In this document: positions 35,224 through 46,103 of the stretch, in pieces | How positions within the stretch are numbered: position 1 is the stretch's first letter | Layout of the letters: each line of letters opens with the position of its first letter | NCBI GenBank assembly: GCA_002335605.1 | Contig: BEDY01000005.1 | Coordinates: 434,001 to 498,000, forward strand | Direction of reading: 5' to 3' | DNA: 64,000 nt | From: Prillingera fragicola | Taxonomy: Eukaryota > Basidiomycota > Tremellomycetes > Trichosporonales > Trichosporonaceae | The notes under the pieces: generated by a model | Database searches by the model: none | Told to the model about the DNA's origin: nothing | Seen by the model: only the letters and a program-made list of their open reading frames with translations | Position numbers and translations under genes: made by a program

Positions 35224-36739
35224 CTAGGGTTTACCAGCGCCAGCGTTGCGTGCCTTGTTGGCGGCGTCAATTCGTGCCTGGTTGGTCTTTGCCACGGCGT
35301 AGACAATGCCTGCAATACCACCGACACCGATGGCGGACACGTTGCCAAACGATGCCTTGTCGCCAAAGAAGAGCATGCCCGACGCGGCAACGGGAAGCTT
35401 GTTGAGAGCTCCAACCATGCTGCAGCATATCAGCGGGAGTCACCCAGTAGAGTTATGCAGAGACTTACGAGTAGGTGGTCGAACCACAGACGCGCACGCA
35501 CCAAGCCGTGCTGTACGAGATGAAGACGGCAGCGGCACCCGAGAAGGCAATGGCCGAAAGAAGGATGGTGCGGTTGTCGGCAGGGAAGTTGAGCGCAAGC
35601 GACTCGGCTCCCCAGTTCTCAAAGATCAGAGAGAAGACGACAAGGACGGGGATGGAGAGAAGGTTGTTGTAGAACATCGAGTCCCAGTCCTTGAAGCCGG
35701 TAACCTTGATACGCTTGCGCATGAAAAGCACGTAGGCAGCCGAGCAACCACAGTTGAGGGCCATCCAGATGTAGCCAACGCTGATGCCACCAACAGTGTG
35801 ACCCGCGTTAATGATCTCACGGCCAGTCGTCTGCTCCACGGTGCTCGACCAAACAGACGAGATGTCCGCCCAGGCAGCAATGACCGAGGATCCAACCATA
35901 AGAGTAAACGACACGAGCGTCAAGCCAGTAACGCTGCCGTTGAACATGAACACTTCTCCGTATGCGATAAGAATGATGGTAAGGTTCTTGAAGATACTGC
36001 AAACGTCAGTGCTTGTCCCACCCTATGACTTGTCCACATACGTGTACACGGGGATGGAGAGGAATTGCTGCGACTGTCAGTTTCGTTCGCACAGGCGCTG
36101 TTAAAGCACTCACCAGCGACTTGGATCCAGTGTAGATGACAGCCACAAGCAGACAAGAAATGGGCCACCATGCGCGAGCATCCTTCATGTCAAAGTCGCG
36201 GACTACAAACGTCAGTTGCTGGGCGCTTCGAAGGATCGGTCAAGCGCGGCCGATATCAGATCATACGCACAAGTAATGACACCCGCACGCTTCACACTGT
36301 ACACAGCCAAAACACAAACAGCCGACTGAATGGCCAGCAGCAGGAAAGTCATGGTAAAGTTGGCGCCCGAGACGACATACTGCGAAACGTCAGCCTTGGA
36401 GCACATGGTGATGAAAGCACGACCATTCGACAATCAGACTATCGTGCTCGTCGGACCCACCTTGTTGACAACAGTCATCATGATCGAGGCGGCGCAGTAG
36501 TTGAGGATGGGAAGCGCCTGCTCGCGAGGCGTTGGGGTGTGAGTGGTCGTGTCGACCAGGCGCGAAGGAGAAGGGGGTCGGGGAGCACCGCCAAGGTTGG
36601 CCATGAGGAGAGACTGCTTGTCCTCATCTCCACGACGCTCGGCGCCGTTCGAGTGGAAACTCGAGCTCGACGCGCTACGCATCAGAGGCGGCGAGCCAGA
36701 GCGGCTCAGGCTGGGGGTTGGCACAAACGGCTTGGACAT
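35224..36739 (-). CDS. VRG4: GDP-mannose transporter (Vrg4/Gmt family)
   Basis: Six exons with introns 35420-35468, 35997-36041, 36068-36113, 36203-36270 and 36380-36460 give 408 residues. A Ser/Pro-rich cytosolic N-terminus (about 1-75) precedes about ten membrane helices. Family blocks are [40 protein letters not shown] and the GDP-mannose recognition motif GALNK (347-351). Exon 4 is only 26 nt (36042-36067) and encodes part of QFLSIPVYT. The protein exchanges lumenal GMP for cytosolic GDP-mannose in the Golgi and so feeds mannan, glycoprotein and, in tremellomycetes, capsule-type polysaccharide synthesis. Related yeasts can carry two paralogues (GMT1/GMT2); which one this is cannot be told. 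Confidence 0.93.
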
Positions 36740-37436
36740 GGCGGAAGAAGAGCAAGCACTTTCGGTCCAAGTGCGCAAAATGAAAACGTTAAGAGAAAGA
36801 GAAGAGAAGGCCGAGGAGGGCAAGGGGCACGGCGGTGAGGAGAGGATGGAGAGAAAGAAAATGCGTACCAAAGGGTGAGACGTGGTCAAAGAGAGGACCG
36901 CGACGTGGGGAGACGACGGGATCAAACATGTGCTCTGTCCGCCCGTCGCTCTCTGCCCGCGGCGCTGCCCGGCTCGGTTTCAGTCCCGCGGCGCCGCGCC
37001 CCCCTGACCGATTCCTGACACTTGATCCACTTGCCGCAAGCTAAAAATTAAACCAAAAGTCCATGCATTTTCACCAGCGGTCAGAACGGTCAGAACATGC
37101 ATGGATGCATGCAGGCTGGTTGGTGAATTGGTGTACTGTCAAGCCCTCTCCAGGCACACGGCAGTCCTGCAGCCTGCAGCCTGCAGACCTGGGCACATGG
37201 CAAGCGTGTGCGACGGCCGGCAGACAGCAACAGAGCCAGTTGCAGCTTATGAAGAATCAATCTGCTATGATCGCAGCGCCAGAGGCAAAAGGCGCTCCAG
37301 ACTTCAATAATTATCGACAAGCATGCATGATGTCAGCATCACAGCGGTACGTCGGGCTAGTCTATATGGCGCCACTAAACCCTGGCAATCGGCACGCATT
37401 ATGTGTTGGGCTCCCCGCTCGCTTGATCTATGTAAT
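36740..37436. promoter_or_regulatory. Transporter upstream region and 3' side of the GLTSCR1-domain gene
   Basis: About 0.7 kb. The part next to the transporter start is GC-rich; around 37166-37188 is a short CTGCAGC direct repeat (three units). Nested ATGCATG palindromes occur near 37096-37112. There is no supported coding frame. Confidence 0.4.
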
Positions 37437-39303
37437 CTACATATTCGTGGTGGAGCCGTTGGCGGCATTCGGCACTTCTGGAGGTGTTGGTGCCCCAGGT
37501 ATGGAGCTCGCTGGCGCTAACGCGGGTGGGGGAGCAGGGCCCGTCGCTGCGTCACTGCTTGGAGCAGCAGCAGGCGAAGCTGCAGCAGCTCCGGGCTTGG
37601 CTTGAACATTCAGAAGACGAGCCAGTGTTTGCAGTTGTTGCTGATTGCAAGCGCCAAGATCACTTTCTGTCAGCAGACATTTCCGTTGCTACACCTCATA
37701 ACTCACATGGACAATGATACGTTCTTGCGGTCCTCGCTCGTGCGGATGACAGTGGCGGGAGGCTTGGGACCAGCCGGATCCGCAGGAAGAACAATAATGC
37801 GATTCTGAACAAATTGAGGAATAAGGTTCCTAGACGGTTAGCAATGACCATGGGATACACACCTACATGGGTACAGTGATGATGATGGGTTGCTTGCTGG
37901 GCGTACCCGGCGTGGGGGATGCTGTTCCGGCTGGGAGGGGTGAGCCTGGGGGGCGTGAAGGAGTGCCCATTGTCGAATGAGTCAAGACCGTTTCACGCAG
38001 GCCGGCGCGGCCACGACCGCGTGGGCGACCACGAGGACGTCCACGAACAGGTGAGCCAGGTGTTCCAGGGGTTGATGGCGCGGATACCGTGGGCGACATT
38101 ACAGGGGAGGCATAGGCAACAGGTGTGGTTGGGGAAGGAGTGCTAACGACAGGTGTTGGTCTAGGGGTCGATGGGGCCACAGGTGCAGCCACCGAGCCGG
38201 CGGGCGGTGGAGCAGGAGCAGGAGTAGCAGTAGGAGCAGGAGTTGATGGGATTGACGTCGGGGGCGCGGCTACGGGCGGCCGCACGTACGCAACTGGTGG
38301 TGGTATCGGCGGTGCAGCGAGCGCCAATGCGCGGCGCCGCTGCTCCTCCTCTAGGCGCAACCTCTCCCTTTCGCGCGCCTGCACTATCTCCCGTTGACGG
38401 CGCGCCTCGGACTCTATTGCGTCGTAGCGGGTGCGCACTGCACGTAAATTGGCTTGGACGGTCTGCAGTTCCTCGCGAACCTGGGCTGTGGAGGCCTGAA
38501 GCATGTTGATGAGGGAGGGCAGATCTGAAGGATGCTGTAAAAGGTGTCAGCGGCGATTCACTGCGATCATCTCAAACTCACATGGCCTTCGCGACGTCTG
38601 ACTTTCGCGAAGCGCTCACGAATCGTCAGAAGACTGCAGACGAGCGCTGCGGACTCGGCTTCTGGGTATGCGTCAGTGCCAGCAACGGTTATTGAGCATG
38701 GCGTACGCTGAGCCTCCTGATCCTCGTTGGCGCCGTCGAGATCCTCATCTGGGACCTGCCAGACGTGGTAGGGAAGTAGGCGATTCACAGCATCCTCAAG
38801 GCTCGTAAACGCTGTCGGAGGGGCGGGGAATAGTGTGTCGTGCTGGTCCAATGCAATGGCCAGGTCAAAGCTGTTGGGAAGCCATGAAAGAGTAAAATTA
38901 AAGGAAGACAGAGCGGGTCAAAGAAGTCGTAAGTCAGCAGACAACACAGAGAGTCTAACCAACTGTCTACTCACGCAGAGCTGCGAGCCTCGATCTCCGA
39001 GACCTCGACTGGACTGTATCCTGCGGCTTCCAGGGTTCGTTTGCGCTTCAACAACCCGCTTTGGTCTGAGCCTGTTGAGGCTGGGGGCTGAGCGGGTGGC
39101 TGTTCTGCAGGCGCATCATCAATGCCTGGCTTGTCCTCGCTCTTGACAACAACAGGGGCAGAGGTCGAGTTGTTGGGAGGGACTTGATGTGGGCCCGCGC
39201 TGGAAGCGGTCGCCTGTGGGGCAGGTTGATTTGCTGGAAGCTGGGATGCAGTAGAAGGTGTCGACACCGATGAACTATGCGCTTGGGGAGGCGCTTCGGC
39301 CAT
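37437..39303 (-). CDS. GLTSCR1-domain protein, possible SWI/SNF-type remodeller subunit
   Basis: Five exons with introns 37663-37706, 37830-37866, 38535-38581 and 38871-38974 give 544 residues. The N-terminus (1-108) is a low-complexity Pro/Ser/Gln region with a KRKR cluster. Residues about 110-215 contain FTSLEDAVNRLLPYHVWQ, closely like the GLTSCR1/BICRA domain core (F-x-S-x-x-D-A-x-x-R-L-L-P-Y-H-V). A charged coiled helix follows (about 215-275, VQANLRAVRTRYDAIESEAR). Then come a long Pro/Ala/Thr-rich region with an AT-hook-like RGRPRGRPRGRGR motif and a conserved-looking tail (IPQFVQNRIIVLPADPAG). In animals and plants GLTSCR1-domain proteins are subunits of BAF-type chromatin remodellers. 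The fungal role is inferred from the domain only. Confidence 0.72.
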
Positions 39304-39780
39304 TCTGCGCGTGATTCAGTGCCGGACGTCCTCCACCGCCATTCGGGTCGCGTGGAGAGAGAAAGCGGCGAGTGAGAGGAATTGTTAGAGGGGTCAAAGG
39401 GAGGAATTCGCTTTTATCCCGAATATATCTCTCAGCCAGGGCAACCACGCCTGCCCTGCAGTTCAAATTGTCCAATGTGGTGTTTGATGGATGACCAGTA
39501 TTGACGGCATGCACAACAAGTAACAGAGAAGAGCAGAGATGCAGACTCGGCACAATGCCAGTAGAGGAGCAGCGTCACTCTCGAGCAATGCGCTTTTGAG
39601 GCCGCAGTTGCTCGATTATTAGCATCCCAGCCAAACGTCTCCTACCATTTGTGCCACCGCTAATCTCTAAATTGATTCCGTCTCTATTTGGTCATCGTCA
39701 TGTCCAGCTGGTTCGAGTCACTTGCTTCCCTCCACCTCGCCACCTCGCCACTCTCCACTACGACATACCTCCCTATCACA
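39304..39780. promoter_or_regulatory. Divergent promoter, GLTSCR1-domain gene / GatC-like gene
   Basis: A 477-bp gap between opposite start codons. I see no recognisable operator and no tRNA: a GGTTCGAGTC string at about 39709 lacks the paired arms a T-arm would need. Confidence 0.4.
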
Positions 39781-40275
39781 ATGCTCCCACGACTAAACGT
39801 TCAGAGAGCTCTTGGCCGACGCGTGATTGCGATGCGCATGTGCTCCACTGCAGCATTCAATCCCCTGCACCCCAGTGTCCCTATCACCGACCTCGGCCTA
39901 CCAGTCACCCCCCTCCCCACGCCTATCCCGTCAGTGCCCCAGGCTCCACTCGACGTCTCCACTCTCCGGCGGCTGCACTCTCTTGCCGCTCTCAATCCAC
40001 CTGTAGCAGGATCTCCTGCCGAGGCAAAGCTTCTGGCCGACCTCAGTGAACTCATTGGTCTTATGGACCTCGTGACCGAGGTGGAGCTGGACGGTGACGT
40101 CGGCGCCCTCCTCACCGAAGGCATGGGCGAGCTCTCTATCGGCGAAAGGACTATGGGAGAGTTACAGCGCGACTTGAATGGAGGACAAGGCGTGGAGCGC
40201 GGACGTGAACTTCTGGAGTACGCCACCCGTCGTGTAGGCGACTACTACGGATTCAAGCTCGAGAAGCGAGACTAA
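39781..40275 (+). CDS. GatC-like subunit of mitochondrial Glu-tRNA(Gln) amidotransferase
   Basis: A single exon of 164 residues. The start chosen gives a basic, acid-free leader (MLPRLNVQRALGRRVIAMRM) typical of a mitochondrial presequence. The core VSTLRRLHSLAALNPP, then a helix with AKLLADLSELIGLMDLV, resembles the GatC pattern of a short R-x-L-A-x-L helix followed by a second helix ending near a V-E dipeptide. The C-terminal LLEYATRRVGDYYGFKLEK resembles the GatC ending (L-x-x-A-P-x-R-x-G-D-x-F). GatC stabilises the GatA-GatB amidotransferase that makes Gln-tRNA in mitochondria. The protein is small and divergent, so this is a moderate call. Upstream in-frame ATGs lie in the 5' leader. Confidence 0.6.
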   Translation: MLPRLNVQRALGRRVIAMRMCSTAAFNPLHPSVPITDLGLPVTPLPTPIPSVPQAPLDVSTLRRLHSLAALNPPVAGSPAEAKLLADLSELIGLMDLVTEVELDGDVGALLTEGMGELSIGERTMGELQRDLNGGQGVERGRELLEYATRRVGDYYGFKLEKRD

Positions 40276-40757
40276 TCTGCTCGTCCGACCCCTCAACTGG
40301 CTCATAGAGGCTGGCCATTCAGCGTCGGATCCTCAGCACCACCATCTCCTGTGATGCTTGCGGTACGTCAAGATGTCCGACGTGGGCCTTTTGCCTGATA
40401 ACTGACCCACCAGGCCACTTGACCATTCCTGTCCCACGCCCCGTCAGAAAGACAGGCTATACCCAGCATCACGATTATACGTTTATACCTTTGATTACAT
40501 GCATTTGTACTAAGCAGCCATTGGCACCCCTTGGGTTGACATTGGCGGCTCGAACAATAAGATCAGGAGCAACGTCAAGGCGCTCCGCGTATGACGCCCG
40601 CGTGATCGCACTGAGTTGGTGCGACGGTCCACGAGAATGGATACGCTGTGCTGTGTACGATATTCTACAATAAATGACGTGAAGACACAAGGCCAAGCTG
40701 GATCATCAGCAAGACTCCTCCAGCTGGTTCCCATCGACACGACTCACCCAATGTTCA
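40276..40757. other. Convergent intergenic region, GatC-like / NCE101
   Basis: Probable 3' UTRs of the two flanking genes. No coding frame, RNA gene or repeat is supported. Confidence 0.5.
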
Positions 40758-41021
40758 TCACTTGGTCTCCACCTTGGCATCAGTCTCAAGTTCGCGACGA
40801 ACAGCCTCGAATTCGGCAGTGTCGTTGGCTTCAGCAGCTGCCACTTGAGCATCGCGACGCTTGGCAGACTCTGCCCATTTCCAGTTGACAAGCTCACGGA
40901 GCGTGTGGCCGGGCACGGGTGTTGTGCGAGGGTTGGTCTCGTGCAGCTGGAACGCGAGAAGACCTGTGAAGACGCCGAGCAAAGGGTCCAGTGTTCGAGA
41001 AAGAAGGTACGTCCGGGCCAT
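40758..41021 (-). CDS. NCE101: Nce101-like small membrane protein
   Basis: A single exon of 87 residues. The N-terminal half, LLSRTLDPLLGVFTGLLAF then PGHTLRELVNWKW, matches the NCE101 family pattern (D-P-L-L-x-x-x-x-G, a short hydrophobic span, then G-H-x-L-x-E-L). The C-terminal 35 residues are a charged Ala/Glu helix not present in the 53-residue yeast protein. NCE101 was named for a proposed role in non-classical export of leaderless proteins; its mechanism is unknown. A TGA-TGA double stop ends the frame. It is divergent from the sterol acyltransferase gene. Confidence 0.85.
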   Translation of the reverse strand: MARTYLLSRTLDPLLGVFTGLLAFQLHETNPRTTPVPGHTLRELVNWKWAESAKRRDAQVAAAEANDTAEFEAVRRELETDAKVETK

Positions 41022-41350
41022 GGTAGCTCAATATTGATGCGGTTGTAGTGGTCGCTGCTGCCTGAGAGTCAAAGATGATGTAGGGGTGTGGAGGGAGGAG
41101 CCTCACCGTAGAATCCGTAAATGGGCGGAATAAATATCTAATCAATTGGCAGCGGCGTTGGAGCTCCGCAAGATCAACGCGCGTGCGGAGTTGAGGCGGC
41201 CGGCCGCGGTTGGCGATGGTCCAAGACATTGTGACGGTGACGTCCACTTGCACTTGCAACATGAACTCATTGTCAGCCTCGGGCACTCGTTTGCTTTTGC
41301 AAAACCGAGCATATAACTTCGTGTGGATCTCTTGGCTCAAGCGTTTCACC
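41022..41350. promoter_or_regulatory. Divergent promoter, NCE101 / sterol acyltransferase
   Basis: A 329-bp gap between start codons. I recognise no TATA box or operator. An AT-rich patch lies near 41125-41150 (AATAAATATCTAATCAATTG). Confidence 0.4.
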
Positions 41351-43716
41351 ATGGTTGCCACACGGTGTGTAATCAAAGCACTCTACTTGAAGTGTCGTCG
41401 CTGATATAGATCGCAGCTCAACCCTCCGCGAACCTCTCGCCACCTCTGAACTACCAGCGGCTACCCCCTCACACTCATTCACCATTACTGCCCCGTCGCC
41501 TACAAAGACACAGCCTGGCTCACAAGAGCCAGAAATTGTCATTCAGGCTCAACACAAGCCAACCTACGACGCGGACCCATCTCCTACCGCCACCGACATC
41601 AACATGGCCAAGGAGGCGCTTGAAGGTTCCACCACAATTTCCTCCATTGCCGGCACTGAGGACACTGTCATCAACACCCCTAGTGGCTCTATAACAGTCC
41701 GCCCATATGTACGGGCCGACAATGAGCTCAAAGCGCTCTTGCAGTTCACGCCACGCCATTCACCATTTGACCGCGAAAACGTCAAGAGCCAGCGTGACGA
41801 ATTTAGGGGCTTCTTCACATTATTCTGGATCGGTGAGTACACGCTGCAGAGGGCGTCGCTGGAGCGCGACGTGGAGGGCTAGTGGGGAACCCGGGGACCA
41901 CTCTCTTGTGCCCTTGCTCGCGGCCAGCAACCTTTACTGACAAACGTTTCAGGTCTTGCTCTTGTCTTCTTTCGTACTGCCGTCCAGTCATGGGACGAGA
42001 ACCGCACAATTCTTTCTCCCAACTTTGGCAAGCTCATCACGCGAGATGGCTTGACTCTCGCTATTGCCGACTTTATCATGGTTCTCTCCATGCTTCTATG
42101 TGTGCCCTTTGTCAAGTGTCTTCAATATGGCTACTTCAAGTACTACTGGACGGGCGTGATCATCCAGCACATCTTTCAAACCACTTTCCTTGGTGTCGCC
42201 ATTGCCTGGGGTTATGCTCGCGACTGGTACTGGGTTCAGGCGGGGTTCCTCGTTCTCCGTAAGTCCCCGGATAGTTGCCCTTGGTTTTCTAGCTAACGCC
42301 ATCCAGATGCCTTGTCCAGCATGATGAAGGTGAGCAACATAATCTCAGAGGTCCTCGTGTGAGAACTAACAGAGTCCACAGATGCACTCCTACATGGCTC
42401 ACAATGGCATGCTGTCAACAGTTTACAACCGCCTTCAGAAGGAACGCAAGACCCTTGAGGATTACATCGCCACTCTTCCAGGTGGCCGTGAAGTCATGCT
42501 CAGGGAGGCCAGCGCTCGCCACGCAGAGCTTGATGAGCAGGAGGCCAATGCACCACAAGTTAGCGGCCCGCCTACTCCCCGAATCTCGGCTGCCGACGAA
42601 GAGGAGCAGGAGATCACCTACCCAAAAGCCAATGGTTCGAGCAAGAGCTCGATAGAGCTTGGGCGGAACGGCCTCGAACCCGAGCTTCGTCGCCGCAAGC
42701 GCTCGTCACTACCAGCCTCAGCAGTGCTTCCCTCTCCAACCCCTGGCCTGCCCTTGGGCACTTCTCTTGAGCCCTCGCACGCCACGAGTCCTCACACACC
42801 TCGCCCTCCTGCAGTGCTTGCCTGGAGTAGTGATTCCCGCATTGCTCTGTTGGCTCGTAACATTGATGCTATGGAGGAAGAACTTCGCTCCAATGGCAAG
42901 AGGGATCTCACCTGGCCTCAAAATGTCACTTACAAGCACTTTGTGGAGTTCATGTTCTTCCCAACCCTTGTGTACCAACTCGAGTACCCGCGCACCAACT
43001 CTATCCGCCCACTTTACGTTCTCGAGAAGATTTTGGCCACATTCGGCACCTTTTCGCTCATTTACACTGTCACAGAGCACTATATTATGCCCTACACTCC
43101 CAAGCCCGGAGACTCGGTCATTCGCGCCTTTGCGAATCTTGCCCTGCCCATGCTGGTGAACTATCTTTTGTGAGTGCGTCACTCTGTGTCTCTTTCTGAC
43201 AGTGCAGAATCTTTTACATCATCTTCGAGTGCGTGTGCACTGGCTTTGCCGAGCTGTCCTACTTTGCCGACCGCGAGTTCTATCAGGACTGGTGGAACAG
43301 CACAAGCTGGGATCAGTTTTCGCGCAAGTGGAACAAGCCTGTGCACACATTTCTGCTCCGCCACGTCTACGCTTCTAGCCGTTCCGGCCTGCGCTTGAGT
43401 CGCTGGGGCGCGACATTCTTCACCTTTCTGTTGTCGGCCTTGTGCCATGAGCTCGTCATGGCCGTCGTCAGCAAGAAGATTCGCCCCTACTTGTTTACCC
43501 TTCAGGTGGGTCAGCGCCAGTCTCCAGACACTGACGCCGCAGATGATCCAGCTGCCCATGATCATGATGAGCCGCATTCCTTGCGTCAAGCGCAACCGTA
43601 CCCTGGGTAACATTGTCTTCTGGGCCGGCCTAATGCTGGGATTCCGTAAGTGCACAACCTCGCTAATAAGCTGACAGTGTGCAGCATTCCTCGAGATCTG
43701 CTATCTCGTCTACTAG
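41351..43716 (+). CDS. ARE2: Sterol O-acyltransferase (ACAT/Are family MBOAT)
   Basis: Eight exons with introns 41367-41409, 41833-41952, 42259-42306, 42330-42381, 43170-43207, 43506-43542 and 43646-43684 give 662 residues. It is a multispan MBOAT enzyme of the ER. The family signature FYQDWWN is at 543-549 and the catalytic histidine at H599 (ALCHELVM). A long hydrophilic loop with RRRKR separates the first membrane spans from the core. It esterifies ergosterol-type sterols with fatty acyl-CoA for lipid-droplet storage. The N-terminus is the weak point. The frame is open upstream of ATG 41604 but has no ATG until a 16-nt first exon (CACC-ATGG context, GTGTAA donor) is spliced in; 41604 is the fallback start. 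Exon 4 is only 23 nt. The Are1/Are2 distinction is not made. Confidence 0.88.
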
Positions 43717-44075
43717 CACCACTCACTTCCCTTCCTGTCCTCGCGACAATCCTTTCCCAACCTCACATCACTCAGTTTTAGCATAGTAGCATGTCAGTAG
43801 AGCGGCCGGAGCATAGATTTCTTCTTTCTTTCGCATGTGCCATGCAATGGGCATTGGATACATACATAGCGTGTGCTGCTTTGATTACGAACGACTTTGT
43901 TTTGATTCAGTGTCCGCGCCTGGGCATGAAAGGGCAAGACGCGCGGGCACCACCAACGACGACCTTGGAGAGGAGAAAGTTGAGCATGGGGGCAGAGATG
44001 ACTGTACAAGATAGGAGCGTTCCGGACGCGAAGAAGAGGGCATGTAGGGGAGGTGCAGGGTATTGGAGTGGACGC
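43717..44075. other. Convergent intergenic region, sterol acyltransferase / forkhead
   Basis: 3' UTRs of the two facing genes. Nothing else can be supported. Confidence 0.5.
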
Positions 44076-46103
44076 CTAGGTGTCCATGGGGCTCGCGCCG
44101 CGGTGGCTGCTGGGTGCCGTCGACAGAGGGCTGCTTGGGCCAGCAGGATAGTCGTTGTCCGAGTACTGGATTGCTTGCGCGGGCTGCTGGTGCATGCGGT
44201 AATCGACTGGCTCGTGCATGTGCTGACCACCCATACGGTAGTCGTGCGGCTTGGGTGGGGAGGCAGGGTGCGAGTCTCCCATGCTCGATGTGGACAGCGT
44301 GTGTGTCCGCTGCCGCGTGGCGGGGTCAAAAGCGGCACCCGACGACATGCCAATGCCAGCAGGCGCGGATTGGCGCCAGCTGTCGGCGGGCGAGCTTAGC
44401 TCGTTCTGTGCACCATATCCCTCCTGAGGAGGGTAGGCCGGGTGGTGGGGTTGCTGGTTGTAGCCCCAGGATCCACCGTAGTTGACGCTCTGAGGTGTGC
44501 TCACGTAACCAGGATAGGTGCCACCAGAGGTGTAGGCACCACCACCCGACGAATAGTTGGATGGGTACGAGCCAGCGGCGTGGTAGGTGCTCGACTGCAT
44601 GCCGTACGGGGAACTCTGAAGGTACTGCTGCTGCTGGGTGGCATACTGCTGTTGAGCAAACCCGTGCGACTGAGACGAGTACTGGTGGTGGCCAAACGAA
44701 CTCTGAGGGGCCTGGTAAGGCTCGTTCTTGGGCATGAGTTCGTCCGTGGCGTTGCCACCGTGAACGTCGTAGGGGTGGGCAGTACGGGTGTGGTCCCATG
44801 GGGCGCCGCACGAAGGGCCGCCAGAGTTGTCGTAGGGCGGCGAAGGCGAGTCCGAGTGCTTACGAGGAGGCGAGGGAGACAGTGAGCCAAGAGCAAGCTG
44901 CTTGCTCTTGGACATGCGATTGCGGTTGTGGCGGCCACCACCTTTGCGGCCAGAATGCGACGGAGGAGGTGTGTAAACGGCACCAGGCTTAAAGTAGATT
45001 TGCCAGCCGTCACGAATAGCCCACTTCCGAGCTCCTCCGGATTGGTCTCCGAAGGGGCGCTGCAGCTTGACAAACGCCTGGTTCATGGACGTCTGGTGGC
45101 GAACACCGTTGTAAACCTTGGACGGGTTCTGGCGAAAGTCTGTGAAAATCAGTTAGAGATCGGCATGGCGCCATCAGTGCTGGTACTCACACGCATACTT
45201 GCGCTTGATGGCCTCTGAAATCTCAGAAACATAGAGCTGGTAGGGCGGGCCTGAGGCCAGCAAAGCCTCTCCGATGAGGGCAGCATAGGAAGGAGCCGGC
45301 TTGGTGGCAGGAATCTCTCCCGGAGCGAGGATGGGCTCCTGAATCTTGTCCTTTGGCATGTCGGTATTAATTTGGCTGGGTGACTGCGTGGAGTGGGACC
45401 AGTACTGTCCTTCTGCCAATGAATTAAACGAGACTTGCTGGGGCTGGCGATACGCTTGAGTGTAAGGGGCGTTGACCGTGTAGGTAGTGGCCAGTGTGGG
45501 TGAAGTGAGATCGTCGCTGTATGAAGAGGACGAAAATGACTGTCGGTGGATGGGGTGAGTGGAAGTGTTGGGGAGTGTTTGTTGGTGGTAGTGACTAATG
45601 GGGACGAGAGAATCCTCCTCCCAGACTGGTGAGGTGAGTCTGGTGGCAAAGCCGTGACTGATGGCGGGCGTAAGGGCGGTCGGCGACGAAGTGATGTACG
45701 CTGGACGCGTGTGCGAGGGATAGTGAGGATGCGCAGGAATGATGGCGCTGGATGTCACTGATGGACCGGCCGCAGAGACGGTCGTCGAGCCTGTGTGGGA
45801 CGTGTGAGGCTGGACAGAGGTAGGGGTGTCGTTGTTGGGCGCTGTCACCATGGACGAGTGCCGCGGATGGTGTGGACTGGATACCGAAAACTGCGTCTTT
45901 GGCGACGACCAAAACGACTGTGATTGCGGATAAGGTGTGTTGGTGTGGACAGCAACAGGAGGATATGTACTGCTGATCCGAGTGGTCTTGTCGCTGGCTT
46001 TGAGGGTTGGGTCGTAAAAGACATTGTGCCCATGGATAGTGGCCTCGTGGGGATCGTGTTCGGCTGCAGGAAGCACACAGGCGGAAGGGGACCTGATCGG
46101 CAT
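44076..46103 (-). CDS. Divergent forkhead-type transcription factor
   Basis: Two exons with intron 45140-45190 give 658 residues in this conservative model. The DNA-binding region (about 268-355) begins KPAPSYAALIGEALLASGP (compare K-P-x-Y-S-Y-x-x-L-I), continues SEISEAIKRKYAYFRQNP, then VRHQTSMNQAFVKLQRP in place of the canonical R-H-N-L-S-L-N-x-x-F recognition helix, and ends with RKWAIRDG in wing 1. The domain is split by the intron at the turn before YFRQN. Both flanks are Ser/Pro/Gln/Tyr/His-rich and low in complexity, typical of activation regions; a KR-rich stretch (SGRKGGGRHNRNR) follows the domain as a likely NLS. The ATG has a weak context, and an upstream exon joined in phase at 46092 is possible (see 46809-47395). 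Confidence 0.8.

Noticed and set aside
39705..39725. GGTTCGAGTC resembling a tRNA B box
   Set aside because: Flanking bases do not form a T-arm stem and no A box or acceptor stem is present. It lies in the leader of the GatC-like gene.
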